The position numbers and the translations under genes were made by a program. DNA of 20,705 bases from an uncultured Flavobacteriaceae bacterium (GTDB lineage: Bacteria; Bacteroidota; Bacteroidia; Flavobacteriales; Flavobacteriaceae), in the NCBI GenBank assembly GCA_945788155.1, contig CALZKX010000035.1, positions 1-20,705 of the forward strand, written 5' to 3'. Below are positions 14,170 through 20,705 of the stretch, piece after piece (position 1 is the stretch's first letter; every line of letters begins with the position of its first letter). The notes under the pieces are model-generated. The model saw nothing but the letters and a program-made list of their open reading frames with translations. It was not told the DNA's origin and searched no databases.

Positions 14170-14643
14170 ATGAACTTTTTGAAAAAAAATTACGAAACCC
14201 AAATTATTAATAGAAATGTATTGAGTAAAACTATCGCACTAATTTTTACACTTATTTTAAGTACAACTTTAAGTATCGCTCAAACCGAAAACGGAAAAGA
14301 CATTACTGTAACCATCGATAATATTACTAACGACAGAGGTCACGTTATTATAGGGCTTCATACAACTGACACCTTTATGAAGACTGAGGCTTTACAACAA
14401 GCAGCTGCAAAGGTAAAGGATGGAAAAGTAGTCTATACCTTTAAAAATGTTGCTCCTGGAAACTATGCATTATTAGCTTTACACGACGAAAATGATAATA
14501 AACGTATGGATTTTGAACCTAATGGTATGCCTCTAGAATCTTTTGGTTTATCTAACAATCCAATGTTAATGGGACCTCCAACTTTTTCAGAAGGAAAGTT
14601 TGAAGTTTCTAATAAAAATGTAGCATTAACAATTACATTTTAA
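14170..14643 (+). CDS. Secreted DUF2141 family protein
   Basis: 157 aa from the ATG at 14170; an in-frame GTG at 14143 would add nine residues, but the ATG has the better A-rich leader. A basic N-terminus is followed by a hydrophobic signal segment ending SIAQ at about residue 38, so the mature protein is exported. The rest matches DUF2141: VTIDNITNDRGHVIIGLH, then NYALLALHDENDN, an MDFEPNGMPLESFGLSNNP stretch, and a closing beta strand. The family has a transthyretin-like beta-sandwich look and unknown function; the acidic HDENDNKRMDFE loop could bind calcium, which is speculation. A strong terminator follows the stop. Confidence 0.87.
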   Translation: MNFLKKNYETQIINRNVLSKTIALIFTLILSTTLSIAQTENGKDITVTIDNITNDRGHVIIGLHTTDTFMKTEALQQAAAKVKDGKVVYTFKNVAPGNYALLALHDENDNKRMDFEPNGMPLESFGLSNNPMLMGPPTFSEGKFEVSNKNVALTITF

Positions 14644-14676
14644 CAACTTATATCAATCAATCAAAAAAAAAGAAAA

Positions 14677-14709
14677 AGGCTGTCTAAAAAAATTATTTTT
14701 AGACAGCCT
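14677..14709. terminator. Bidirectional intrinsic terminator (DUF2141 / dps)
   Basis: A perfect 14-bp stem, AGGCTGTCTAAAAA at 14677-14690 and its complement at 14696-14709, encloses a 5-base loop. The plus strand continues CTTTTCT and the minus strand continues with a long T-rich run. It lies between the convergent DUF2141 and dps genes and can stop both. Confidence 0.93.
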
Positions 14710-14749
14710 CTTTTCTATCAATCAAAAAAACCAGCTACTAACCAAATAG

Positions 14750-15232
14750 TTATACGGTTTCGTTTAACCAAGCTTTCATCATCCAAACGGTTTTCTCTTG
14801 TTCAGATATAAAACCACTCATCATCGCATTGGTTCCTTCATCATCAGCATCACCTGACTTATTCAATATATCTCTTTCAATTTTTAATAGCTCTGTTAAA
14901 GAATCTACTATTAGCTTCACTGCTTTATTATCTTCTGAAATGTTTTTACCAACTGGCACTTTTCTGTAATTGGAGTAATCATCAAAGGTATGTAAAGGTG
15001 TTTCACCAAGTGTTAATATACGCTCAGCTATTTCATCCACTTTTATATTGGCATCATTGTACAGTTCTTCAAACTTAACATGCAAATCAAAAAACGCGCG
15101 TCCTTTTATATTCCAATGTATGCCTCTTAAGTTTTGATAATACAATTGAAAATTAGCCAATAATATATTTAAATCTTCTGCTAAAACTTTAGCTTTATCA
15201 CTATCTAATCCTATACTATTTAATGTTGTCAT
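14750..15232 (-). CDS. dps: Dps family DNA-binding ferritin-like protein
   Basis: 160 aa from the ATG at 15232; an in-frame GTG at 15253 would add seven residues. The ferroxidase signature is complete: His39 (in IHWNIKG), His51 (in FDLHVKFEE), Asp66 and Glu70 (in KVDEIAERIL). The spacing 12/27/31 from the first His is identical to that of Listeria Dps (His31, His43, Asp58, Glu62). Dps forms a 12-subunit cage that oxidises Fe(II) with H2O2 and shields DNA. The gene is divergent from oxyR, the peroxide regulator known to control dps in Bacteroidota, so peroxide induction is expected. A -7-like element (15256-15263) lies so close to the GTG that it favours the ATG start. Confidence 0.95.
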   Translation of the reverse strand: MTTLNSIGLDSDKAKVLAEDLNILLANFQLYYQNLRGIHWNIKGRAFFDLHVKFEELYNDANIKVDEIAERILTLGETPLHTFDDYSNYRKVPVGKNISEDNKAVKLIVDSLTELLKIERDILNKSGDADDEGTNAMMSGFISEQEKTVWMMKAWLNETV

Positions 15233-15255
15233 ATCGTCATATTTTTTGTTCACTA

Positions 15256-15263
15256 CAAATTTA
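15256..15263 (-). promoter_or_regulatory. Candidate -7 element (TAAATTTG) of dps
   Basis: On the minus strand this octamer exactly matches TAnnTTTG. No TTG lies at the right distance upstream, which would fit a promoter that needs an activator such as OxyR. Transcription would start near 15249, downstream of the GTG at 15253 and about 17 bases before the ATG at 15232. Pattern evidence only. Confidence 0.4.
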
Positions 15264-15335
15264 ATCTATTAAAAAGGTGTTTTAGTATAAATTTTATTGA
15301 TAGTTTTTATATCTTTATAGCATAAAATTATAAAC

Positions 15336-16274
15336 ATGACAATAACACAATTATATTATGTTTTGGCTGTTGCAGAGCATCAAAATTTCACCAAAGCAGC
15401 TGAAAAATGTTTTGTAACACAACCTACGTTGAGTATGCAAATTCAGAAGCTGGAAGACCAATTGGATGTACAGATTTTTGACAGGACCAAGAAGCCCATT
15501 GAGCTAACTGAAATTGGTAAGAAAATAGTACATCAAGCAAAAAACATAGTAAATGAAGCCGATAGAATAAAAGATATTGTGGACCAGCAAAAAGGATTTA
15601 TAGGAGGCGAATTTAGACTTGGTATTATTCCAACTATAATGCCTACGCTGTTACCTATGTTTTTAAAAACATTTATAAAGCGCTACCCAAAAGTAAAGCT
15701 AAAGATTGAAGAATTAACAACCGACGAAATTATACAACGTATTAATGATGGCCATTTAGATGCTGCTATAGCAGCAACTCCATTAGAAAACGAATCTATT
15801 AAAGAACGTCCTTTATATTATGAACCTTTTGTGAGCTATATCCCAAAAGGACATCGGTTACATGACAATAAAAAAATTGACGTTTCGGAGCTAGAGATTG
15901 AAGATATGCTTTTGCTTGAAGATGGTCATTGTTTTAGAGATGGTGTTATTAACTTATGCAAATCATTTAAAAAACATGACGAAGATAATTTTCAATTGGA
16001 AAGCGGAAGCATTGAAATGCTTGTAAAACTATCTAACGAAGGTCTTGGAATGACCTTGTTACCATACTTACACACCTTGGACATTAAGGAAGCCGAAAAA
16101 AACAACCTACATCACTTTAATGATCCAATTCCAGCTCGCGAAGTGAGTATTATTTATCATAAAAGTGAATTAAAAATGCAAATTATTGAAGCTTTGCATA
16201 GTGTTATTTCTGGTATAATTAGAGGCGCAATCGCATTTCAAAACGTTAATATAATTAGTCCTTTAGCTAAATAA
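15336..16274 (+). CDS. oxyR: Hydrogen-peroxide-sensing LysR-type regulator OxyR
   Basis: 312 aa. The N-terminal winged helix-turn-helix (residues 1-60: MTITQLYYVLAVAEHQNFTK, AAEKCFVTQPTLSMQIQKLE) is classic LysR. A linker helix and the periplasmic-binding-like effector domain follow from ~90. The redox pair is present in LLEDGHCFRD and INLCKSF, at Cys199 and Cys208, the same residue numbers as in E. coli OxyR, and GMTLLP near 234 is conserved. On H2O2 exposure these cysteines form a disulfide and convert the protein to an activator of dps, catalase and ahpCF genes. It is divergent from dps with about 100 bp between the start codons, room for a shared OxyR site. The stop is followed by a clear terminator. 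Confidence 0.95.
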   Translation: MTITQLYYVLAVAEHQNFTKAAEKCFVTQPTLSMQIQKLEDQLDVQIFDRTKKPIELTEIGKKIVHQAKNIVNEADRIKDIVDQQKGFIGGEFRLGIIPTIMPTLLPMFLKTFIKRYPKVKLKIEELTTDEIIQRINDGHLDAAIAATPLENESIKERPLYYEPFVSYIPKGHRLHDNKKIDVSELEIEDMLLLEDGHCFRDGVINLCKSFKKHDEDNFQLESGSIEMLVKLSNEGLGMTLLPYLHTLDIKEAEKNNLHHFNDPIPAREVSIIYHKSELKMQIIEALHSVISGIIRGAIAFQNVNIISPLAK

Positions 16275-16300
16275 AAAAAACGACTCTTTCGAGTCGCTTT
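16275..16300. terminator. Bidirectional intrinsic terminator (oxyR / small gene)
   Basis: Stem CGACTC at 16281-16286, loop TTTC, GAGTCG at 16291-16296. On the plus strand CTTTT follows; on the minus strand the stem is followed by eight Ts. It serves the convergent oxyR and 65-aa genes. Confidence 0.9.
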
Positions 16301-16303
16301 TCA

Positions 16304-16501
16304 TTATGCTTTTAAATAAATTAAACATTGATTTAGTTCTGGATTCTGCGTAATTAAAGAATGGATAAATATTTTCAATTCTTCTATTTCGTAAGGCAAC
16401 AATCTTTTTAGTGCCTTTTCGAGTTCCTTGCAAAACAAATTAGCATCAAAACTCACTTTTTTTAGTACAGTTTTGGTGTACTCAAACATTGCTCTTGACA
16501 T
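16304..16501 (-). CDS. Small conserved flavobacterial protein, function unknown
   Basis: 65 aa, ATG start. The sequence is mostly predicted amphipathic helix: MSRAMFEYTKTVLKKVSFDANLF, then KELEKALKRLLPYEIEELKIFI, and a short NPELNQCLIYLKA tail. Two cysteines are present (near residues 24 and 59). There is no TM segment or signal peptide, so it should be cytosolic. Its own candidate promoter, its terminator and its clean start all argue that it is real despite its size. I recall near-identical small proteins in many Flavobacteriaceae, but no function. It is convergent with oxyR; a link to the peroxide response is not shown. Confidence 0.82.
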   Translation of the reverse strand: MSRAMFEYTKTVLKKVSFDANLFCKELEKALKRLLPYEIEELKIFIHSLITQNPELNQCLIYLKA

Positions 16502-16539
16502 AAGTTACTTAGGTTTTATTTGATAAATAATAAAAAGTA

Positions 16540-16569
16540 AAAATGTATCTATAGGCTTTTTGTTTGCAA
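16540..16569 (-). promoter_or_regulatory. Candidate promoter of the 65-aa gene
   Basis: On the minus strand: TTG (16567-16569), 19 bp spacer, TACATTTT (16540-16547). This is the same spacing and -7 octamer as the candidate promoter at 7264-7293. Transcription would begin about 32 bases before the ATG at 16501. Confidence 0.4.
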
Positions 16570-16642
16570 TTATATAATTCTAAATTTAAGAAAAAAAATC
16601 GATTAAAAATCTTTTTTATATAGAATTTAACAGCCTGTAAAA

Positions 16643-16674
16643 GTTAAACAATTGATAATCAATTTGTTTTTAAC
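16643..16674 (-). terminator. AT-rich hairpin downstream of the AIM24 gene
   Basis: Around the perfect core ATTGAT-A-ATCAAT the arms extend to GTTAAA...TTTAAC with small bulges. On the minus strand it follows the AIM24 stop by about 8 bases and leads into CTTTTAC. It is AT-rich and so a weak terminator, but the position fits. Confidence 0.4.
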
Positions 16675-16681
16675 TATTATA

Positions 16682-17482
16682 TTAAAACCTATTATCTCCA
16701 TCCAAAATATTTCCCAAACCACCCAAAATACTTCCCTCTCCTCTATCCTTTCCACCACCTTGTGGTGCGGTTGCCAACACTCGTCCTGCTAATCTACTAA
16801 AAGGTAGTGACTGTATATAAACCGTTCCTGGACCTTGTAATTTTGCAAAAAACAATCCTTCACCACCAAATACCGTGTTTTTTATGCCACCAACAAATTC
16901 TATATCATAATCTACATCTTGTGTAAAACCAACAATGCAGCCAGTATCAACTTTTAAAATTTCTCCTGGTTGTAGTACTTTTTTAGACATGGTGCCGCCA
17001 GCGTGTACAAACGCCATTCCATCTCCTTCTAATTTTTGCATGATAAACCCTTCGCCTCCAAATAAGCCACGACCAAGTTTTTTTGAAAACTCAATTCCTA
17101 CACTTACGCCTTTTGCGGCACATAAAAAGGCATCTTTTTGGCAAATAAATTTACCTCTAAATTCAGTTAAATCTATTGGTATAATTTTTCCTGGGTAAGG
17201 TGATGCAAAAGACACATTTCTTTTACCACTTAAATTGTTGTAAAAAGCAGTCATAAATAAACTTTCACCTGTAAGGATACGTTTTCCTGCGCCTAATATT
17301 TTTCCAAGAAAACCTGAATCTTTTTGCGAACCATCGCCAAAAATGGTTTCCATTTTTACTCCATCGTCCATCATCATGAAACTTCCTGCTTCGGCTACGA
17401 CGCCTTCTTGTGGATCTAATTCTATTTCGACATATTGCATTTCTTCGCCGTAAATTCTATAATCTATTTCGTGAGCTGTCAT
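16682..17482 (-). CDS. TIGR00266/AIM24 family protein
   Basis: 266 aa, no signal peptide or TM helix. The AIM24 fold is a trimeric beta-prism, and the sequence shows its repeating Gly-rich strands: EAGSFMMMDDGV near 31-42, GGEGFIMQKLEGDG, a FVHAGGTM strand, GGEGLFFAKLQGPG and VYIQSLPFSRLA near the C-terminus. A glycine-rich, charged tail (GGGKDRGEGSILGGLGNILDGDN) follows. Family members are widespread in bacteria, and yeast Aim24 is mitochondrial and linked to cristae organisation; the bacterial role is unknown. It lies 75 bp downstream of the DUF4442 gene on the same strand. Two copies of a 12-bp motif lie just before its start. Confidence 0.9.
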   Translation of the reverse strand: MTAHEIDYRIYGEEMQYVEIELDPQEGVVAEAGSFMMMDDGVKMETIFGDGSQKDSGFLGKILGAGKRILTGESLFMTAFYNNLSGKRNVSFASPYPGKIIPIDLTEFRGKFICQKDAFLCAAKGVSVGIEFSKKLGRGLFGGEGFIMQKLEGDGMAFVHAGGTMSKKVLQPGEILKVDTGCIVGFTQDVDYDIEFVGGIKNTVFGGEGLFFAKLQGPGTVYIQSLPFSRLAGRVLATAPQGGGKDRGEGSILGGLGNILDGDNRF

Positions 17483-17499
17483 ATATATAGTGTTTAAAA

Positions 17500-17527
17500 G
17501 TTGATTTGTTTATATGTTGATTTGTTT
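17500..17527. repeat. 12-bp direct repeat upstream of the AIM24 gene
   Basis: GTTGATTTGTTT occurs at 17500-17511 and again at 17516-17527, a 16-bp period. It lies 18-45 bp upstream of the minus-strand start at 17482, where a regulator could sit. It could equally be chance in AT-rich DNA. Confidence 0.45.
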
Positions 17528-17557
17528 TATGTTATGTTACAAACTAATTACTAAAAA

Positions 17558-18016
17558 CTAACTACTTTTTACCTTGAGCGTCCACTCAAAATCAAAATTA
17601 GACACCTCAATTCCCTCAGAATTAGTGCCTATAGAGTTTAACCAAATAGTTTGCCCTTCTCCAGTTTCTATGGCTTTAGTTATTGTATTATCTATTTCAA
17701 GTCCTTGGGAGCATGTAAATGTTATTCGTCCAGTTGCTTTTTTTGTAAATGATGCTTTATTATTTAGAACCAACATAGAAATTTTTTCACCACTTTGCTC
17801 AATCTTATCCATAACCAATGCTCCGGTTGTAAGTTCAGCTGCCATACCTTGAACTGCCCAGAACATAGATTTAAATGGGTTTTGATTTATCCATTTGTGC
17901 TTTACCGCTACTGTACATATTTCATTATTAATAGTTTTAACACGAACACCTGTAAAAAAAACAGATGGAAGTTTAAAGATATTGAAAGTGTTGATTTTTC
18001 TAGGAGTTAGCTTCAT
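17558..18016 (-). CDS. DUF4442 family hotdog-fold protein (possible thioesterase)
   Basis: 152 aa. The N-terminus has MKLTPRKINTFNIFKLP, followed by a GVRVKTI strand, the KHKWINQNPFKSMFWAVQG helix and MAAELTTGALV, which form the hotdog core of DUF4442. The remaining residues make the antiparallel sheet (for example KISMLVLNNKASFTKKATGRITF). Hotdog proteins of this group are often acyl-CoA thioesterases, and the Asn-Pro-Phe plus Gly-Met-Ala-Ala-Glu region is where a substrate and catalytic acid would lie. No activity is proven for the family. It is divergent from the DUF4870 gene and upstream of the AIM24 gene. Confidence 0.85.
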   Translation of the reverse strand: MKLTPRKINTFNIFKLPSVFFTGVRVKTINNEICTVAVKHKWINQNPFKSMFWAVQGMAAELTTGALVMDKIEQSGEKISMLVLNNKASFTKKATGRITFTCSQGLEIDNTITKAIETGEGQTIWLNSIGTNSEGIEVSNFDFEWTLKVKSS

Positions 18017-18033
18017 TTACATTGTATTTATCA

Positions 18034-18041
18034 CAAAAATA
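18034..18041 (-). promoter_or_regulatory. Possible -7 element (TATTTTTG) of the DUF4442 gene
   Basis: Exact TAnnTTTG match on the minus strand, but no TTG at the right distance upstream and a leader of only about 10 bases. Weak candidate. Confidence 0.2.
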
Positions 18042-18098
18042 TCGAAAATATACGACATATCTATTTGTTAAATTTATGTTAATATTTAGTACTTTGTA

Positions 18099-18130
18099 TT
18101 GCATAATACCTTTTTTTAACCATATATTTG
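18099..18130 (+). promoter_or_regulatory. Candidate promoter of the DUF4870 gene
   Basis: TTG at 18099-18101, 21 bp spacer, exact TATATTTG at 18123-18130 followed by CA. This is the best Bacteroidota-type promoter in the window. Transcription would start near 18137, about 22 bases before the ATG. Confidence 0.5.
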
Positions 18131-18158
18131 CATAAGAAACTATTATATGTTTTAAACT

Positions 18159-18617
18159 ATGTTATCAAATCACCATAAAAATGTTGCTGCAGTTATACAC
18201 CTTTCTGCTTTATCTAAGTTCATATTTCCGTTAGGCAATTTTATTATGCCTTTAATTTTTTGGACTATGAATAAGGATAAATCAGGATTTATAGATAAGC
18301 ATGGTAAACAAGCTATTAATTTTCAGTTAAGTATATTGCTTTATACGTTTTTTATTGGTGCCATAACAATACCTTTATTTTTATTTGGTGTTTTAAACCA
18401 TATAGATTTTCCTGAATTTTGGCAAGCTTACGATTTTGATTTTAATTTTCATTTATCAAATCGAGATAGTTACAATGTAGTTATTTTCTCAATTTTAGCT
18501 GGTTTATTAGTTATTGCTGCATTTGTTTTAGAAATTATTTTTATAATCATTGCAACAAGTAAAGCAAACCAAGGCGAACCATATAAATATCCATTAACAA
18601 TCAATTTTTTAAAATAA
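18159..18617 (+). CDS. DUF4870 family membrane protein (Tic20-like)
   Basis: 152 aa. An N-terminal KNVAAVIHLSALSKFIFPLGNFIMPLIFW stretch holds the first TM helix, followed by DKSGFIDKHGKQAINFQLSILLYTFF, the conserved family signature (HGKQAINFQ) leading into the second TM. A third strongly hydrophobic helix lies at about 108-134, and the C-terminus ends KYPLTINFLK. The Tic20-like DUF4870 fold has no known activity in bacteria. It often sits near PspC and PadR genes in Bacteroidota; here the PadR gene starts 130 bp downstream, and that gap contains a separate operator-like dyad, so it may be a separate transcript. Confidence 0.88.
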   Translation: MLSNHHKNVAAVIHLSALSKFIFPLGNFIMPLIFWTMNKDKSGFIDKHGKQAINFQLSILLYTFFIGAITIPLFLFGVLNHIDFPEFWQAYDFDFNFHLSNRDSYNVVIFSILAGLLVIAAFVLEIIFIIIATSKANQGEPYKYPLTINFLK

Positions 18618-18696
18618 TAAATCAATCGAAAACTAATCATCAATCATTGATCAATCAAAAAATGAACAGTTATTATAAACTTAAATTCTAAAAATA

Positions 18697-18719
18697 CATG
18701 TAATCTAATCAATTACATG
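18697..18719. promoter_or_regulatory. Candidate PadR operator, perfect dyad CATGTAAT-N7-ATTACATG
   Basis: Two perfect 8-bp inverted arms at 18697-18704 and 18712-18719 are separated by CTAATCA. It ends 28 bp before the padR-like ATG. PadR regulators are dimeric and bind ATGT...ACAT dyads, often autorepressing; here ATGT and ACAT are 13 bp apart rather than the 8 bp seen in PadR of Bacillus. A second palindrome, TACATGTA, is nested at 18695-18702. The assignment rests on symmetry and position. Confidence 0.5.
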
Positions 18720-18747
18720 CACTTAGAACAAACACAAAAATGAACAC

Positions 18748-19089
18748 ATGAAGATAGAAAACACCAAGGCACAAATGCGTAAAGGCGTTCTGGAGTACTG
18801 CATACTATCGATATTAAAAGATGACGATGCGTATGTTGCAGAAATTCTAGGCACTTTAAAAGACGCAAAGATGCTAGTTGTTGAAGGCACGATTTATCCG
18901 TTGCTTACGCGCTTAAAAAACGCAGGTCTGCTCAATTATCGTTGGGAAGAATCGACATCTGGACCTCCAAGAAAATATTATGGTTTAACCGAAACAGGTA
19001 AATTATTTTTAAACGAACTTAATACCACTTGGAGCGAATTACAAAACGCAGTTAACCTAGTAACAAGACAAAAAACAACAAAAAAATGA
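18748..19089 (+). CDS. PadR family transcriptional regulator
   Basis: 113 aa, ATG start. The winged-helix domain fills most of the protein: RKGVLEYCILSILKDDDAYVAEIL forms helices 1-2, KMLVVEGTIYPLLTRLKNAGLL the recognition helix region, and the wing follows as STSGPPRKYYGLTETG. The C-terminal helix (ELNTTWSELQNAVNLV) is the short dimerisation helix of PadR subfamily 2. Its stop overlaps the start of the PspC gene by 4 bp (ATGA), so the two are translationally coupled and it likely controls this operon. Ligand unknown. Confidence 0.92.
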   Translation: MKIENTKAQMRKGVLEYCILSILKDDDAYVAEILGTLKDAKMLVVEGTIYPLLTRLKNAGLLNYRWEESTSGPPRKYYGLTETGKLFLNELNTTWSELQNAVNLVTRQKTTKK

Positions 19090-20705
19090 ATAAAACAGTC
19101 AATATAAATTTAGCAGGTACATTCTTTCACATAGACGAGGATGCATACCAAAAATTACAACGCTACCTTGAGGCTATTAAACGTTCATTTACAGACTCAC
19201 AAGGTCGAAATGAAATAATTGCAGATATTGAAACACGTATTGCAGAGCTTTTCAATGAGCGTGTTGAAAACGATAAACAAGTAGTCTCAATAAAAGAAGT
19301 AGAACAGGTTATTACCATTATGGGACAACCTGAAGATTATATGGTAGATGAAGAAATATTTGAAGACGAACCAAAACGTACATATTCTACTTCAGGAACA
19401 AACTCTACAAGAAAATTATATAGAGATACCGAAAATGCTTATATAGGTGGTGTTTCAGCTGGTTTAAGCCACTACTTTGGCATTGAAGTCTTATGGATTA
19501 GGCTTATTTGGGTGTTACTGTTTTTTGGTGCAGGTACAGGTGTACTGGTTTACATTTTATTATGGATATTAATGCCTGCGGCCGAAACAACATCTGAAAA
19601 ACTGGCAATGTCGGGAAAGCCTGTTAACATTACTAATATAGAAGAAAAAGTAAAAGAAGGGTTTAGTAATGTTAAAGATAGTTTGGATGAAGTAACAGAC
19701 AAACTAAAAAGTGGAGATTATAATAAAGCTGGTGACAAAATTAAAACCACTTCTCGCTCCTTTTTTGATGCCCTTGGAAATGTAATCATGTTTTTCTTTA
19801 AGATTTTCGCAAAATTCATAGGCATTATCTTAATTATTATTGGAGCTACAACTTTAATTTCACTTATTGTAAGCTTGCTCTCTGTTGGTGTTGTGGATCT
19901 ATTTCATTTTGATGGAATAGACATGGCAAATGTATTCTACTCATCAAATTTACCAATTTGGGTTGTTTCCTTACTAGCTCTTTTTGCCGTAGGAATACCG
20001 TTTTTTTACATCTTCATATTGGGTTTAAAAATATTGGTCAACAACCTTAAACCTGTAGGCCGAACAGCAAACTTTACTCTATTAGCATTATGGTTAGCAT
20101 CCATAGTGACTCTGGCTATTTTCGCAGCAAAGGAAGTCGCCGAATTTTCCAGAGAAGGTGAATTTACCGAACACATCGAGTTGAACATTAAAGCTAATGA
20201 CACGTTATATGTCGAGATGATTAATAATGAAAAGTATGCACGAAATAACTATAGAAGCAACGATTTTGACATTGTTTATAGTGATAACGATGTGAAACAA
20301 ATATATTCGTCAGATGTAAGATTTTCAGTAAAATCAACAAACGACTCTGTGGCTTATATGAAAATTGTAAAAGACGCAAGAGGTAGAACCTATCAAGCCG
20401 CAAGAAATCGTGCTGAAGAAATTATTTACAGTTTTAATTATAATAATGGCAAATTGGTGTTAGATAATTACTTCTTAACAGATGCCGACAATAAATTTAG
20501 AGATCAAGATGTAACAATTACGTTGTATATGCCTGAAGGAAGTATTATTTACGCCGATGAAAGCACACGTAACTTTAGAAGCTGGAGATATGCCTCAGAT
20601 ATTATGTCTCGTGGTAAACAAAACCATTATCTAAAGATTCGCTACAATGATGTTGAGTGTTTGGATTGTGATGATGAAAATTCAATAATTGAAATTAAAG
20701 ATGAA
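19086..20705 (+). CDS. PspC domain membrane protein (3' truncated by window end)
   Basis: The frame is open from the ATG at 19086 to the last base (540 codons, no stop). Residues ~1-95 resemble the cytoplasmic HAAS-type N-terminus found in PadR-linked proteins (FFHIDEDAYQKLQRYL, then ADIETRIAELFNERV and IMGQPEDYM). The PspC domain is at about 109-170: KLYRDTENAYIGGVSAGLSHYFGIEVLWIRL, then a TM helix ending ILLWILMPA. A charged linker with a KVKEGFSNVKDSLDEVTDKL coiled-coil-like stretch follows, then three more TM helices at about 232-270, 290-320 and 330-350. A C-terminal periplasmic-looking beta-rich part starts near 355. PspC proteins sense or respond to membrane stress in enterobacteria; the role here is open. 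Cotranscribed with padR. Confidence 0.92.
   Translation, partial: MNKTVNINLAGTFFHIDEDAYQKLQRYLEAIKRSFTDSQGRNEIIADIETRIAELFNERVENDKQVVSIKEVEQVITIMGQPEDYMVDEEIFEDEPKRTYSTSGTNSTRKLYRDTENAYIGGVSAGLSHYFGIEVLWIRLIWVLLFFGAGTGVLVYILLWILMPAAETTSEKLAMSGKPVNITNIEEKVKEGFSNVKDSLDEVTDKLKSGDYNKAGDKIKTTSRSFFDALGNVIMFFFKIFAKFIGIILIIIGATTLISLIVSLLSVGVVDLFHFDGIDMANVFYSSNLPIWVVSLLALFAVGIPFFYIFILGLKILVNNLKPVGRTANFTLLALWLASIVTLAIFAAKEVAEFSREGEFTEHIELNIKANDTLYVEMINNEKYARNNYRSNDFDIVYSDNDVKQIYSSDVRFSVKSTNDSVAYMKIVKDARGRTYQAARNRAEEIIYSFNYNNGKLVLDNYFLTDADNKFRDQDVTITLYMPEGSIIYADESTRNFRSWRYASDIMSRGKQNHYLKIRYNDVECLDCDDENSIIEIKDE

Noticed and set aside
16935..17198. 87-codon plus-strand open frame opposite the AIM24 gene
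   Set aside because: Proline/serine-rich shadow of the AIM24 Gly-rich repeats.

Overview
The window looks like chromosomal DNA of a marine-type Flavobacteriaceae (Bacteroidota). The DNA is strongly AT-rich. Genes start after A-rich leaders rather than strong Shine-Dalgarno sites. Candidate promoters follow the Bacteroidota pattern TTG-N19..21-TAnnTTTG. Many products belong to families typical of flavobacteria (DUF2141, DUF4442, TIGR00266/AIM24, flavobacterial ECF sigma with a 4-TM partner, PadR-PspC module). I see no rRNA, tRNA, transposase, integrase, phage gene or CRISPR array; the gene content reads as core chromosome.

Layout. (1) 1-3178, plus strand: the 3' end of a YhhN/lysoplasmalogenase gene, a secreted M20 amidohydrolase, then an ECF sigma factor followed by a 4-TM membrane protein that may be its regulator. 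(2) 3179-3281: an array of degenerate ACTGNNN heptamers. (3) 3282-6207: a PlsC-like acyltransferase and a CoA-pyrophosphatase-type Nudix hydrolase (minus), a cyclophilin lipoprotein (plus) and a TRIC/UPF0126 channel (minus). This block is very compact: the Nudix and cyclophilin start codons are 2 bp apart, and the cyclophilin and channel stop codons abut. (4) 6208-6562: a gene-free cluster of several unrelated-looking repeat elements. (5) 6563-14070: a MoxR island: RDD protein (divergent), SpoIIM-like protein, a 6-TM protein, DUF4129, DUF4350, MoxR AAA+ ATPase, DUF805 and DUF58. Several genes overlap by a few bases, so it is probably one long transcript. A perfect 7 x 8-bp tandem repeat sits directly before the DUF58 start. 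(6) 14170-14643: secreted DUF2141 protein, ending in a strong bidirectional terminator. (7) 14750-16501: dps divergent from oxyR, a peroxide-response pair with both redox cysteines of OxyR at the E. coli positions, then a small conserved 65-aa protein. (8) 16682-18016: AIM24-family and DUF4442 genes (minus). (9) 18159-20705: DUF4870, PadR regulator and a PspC-domain membrane protein that runs off the window. A perfect dyad before padR is a candidate autoregulatory operator.

The most system-like object is the MoxR island: a AAA+ ATPase encoded with a set of membrane proteins and a DUF58 protein whose metal-site motif is degraded, and with no VWA (BatA/BatB) partner in the window. Related MoxR-DUF58-SpoIIM-RDD-DUF4350 neighbourhoods exist elsewhere (for example around moxR2 in mycobacteria), so this is a poorly understood system rather than a wholly new one. 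The most unusual DNA structures are the three repeat zones (3224-3279, 6262-6558, 12655-12735). Two of them share the same heptamer motif in opposite orientations.
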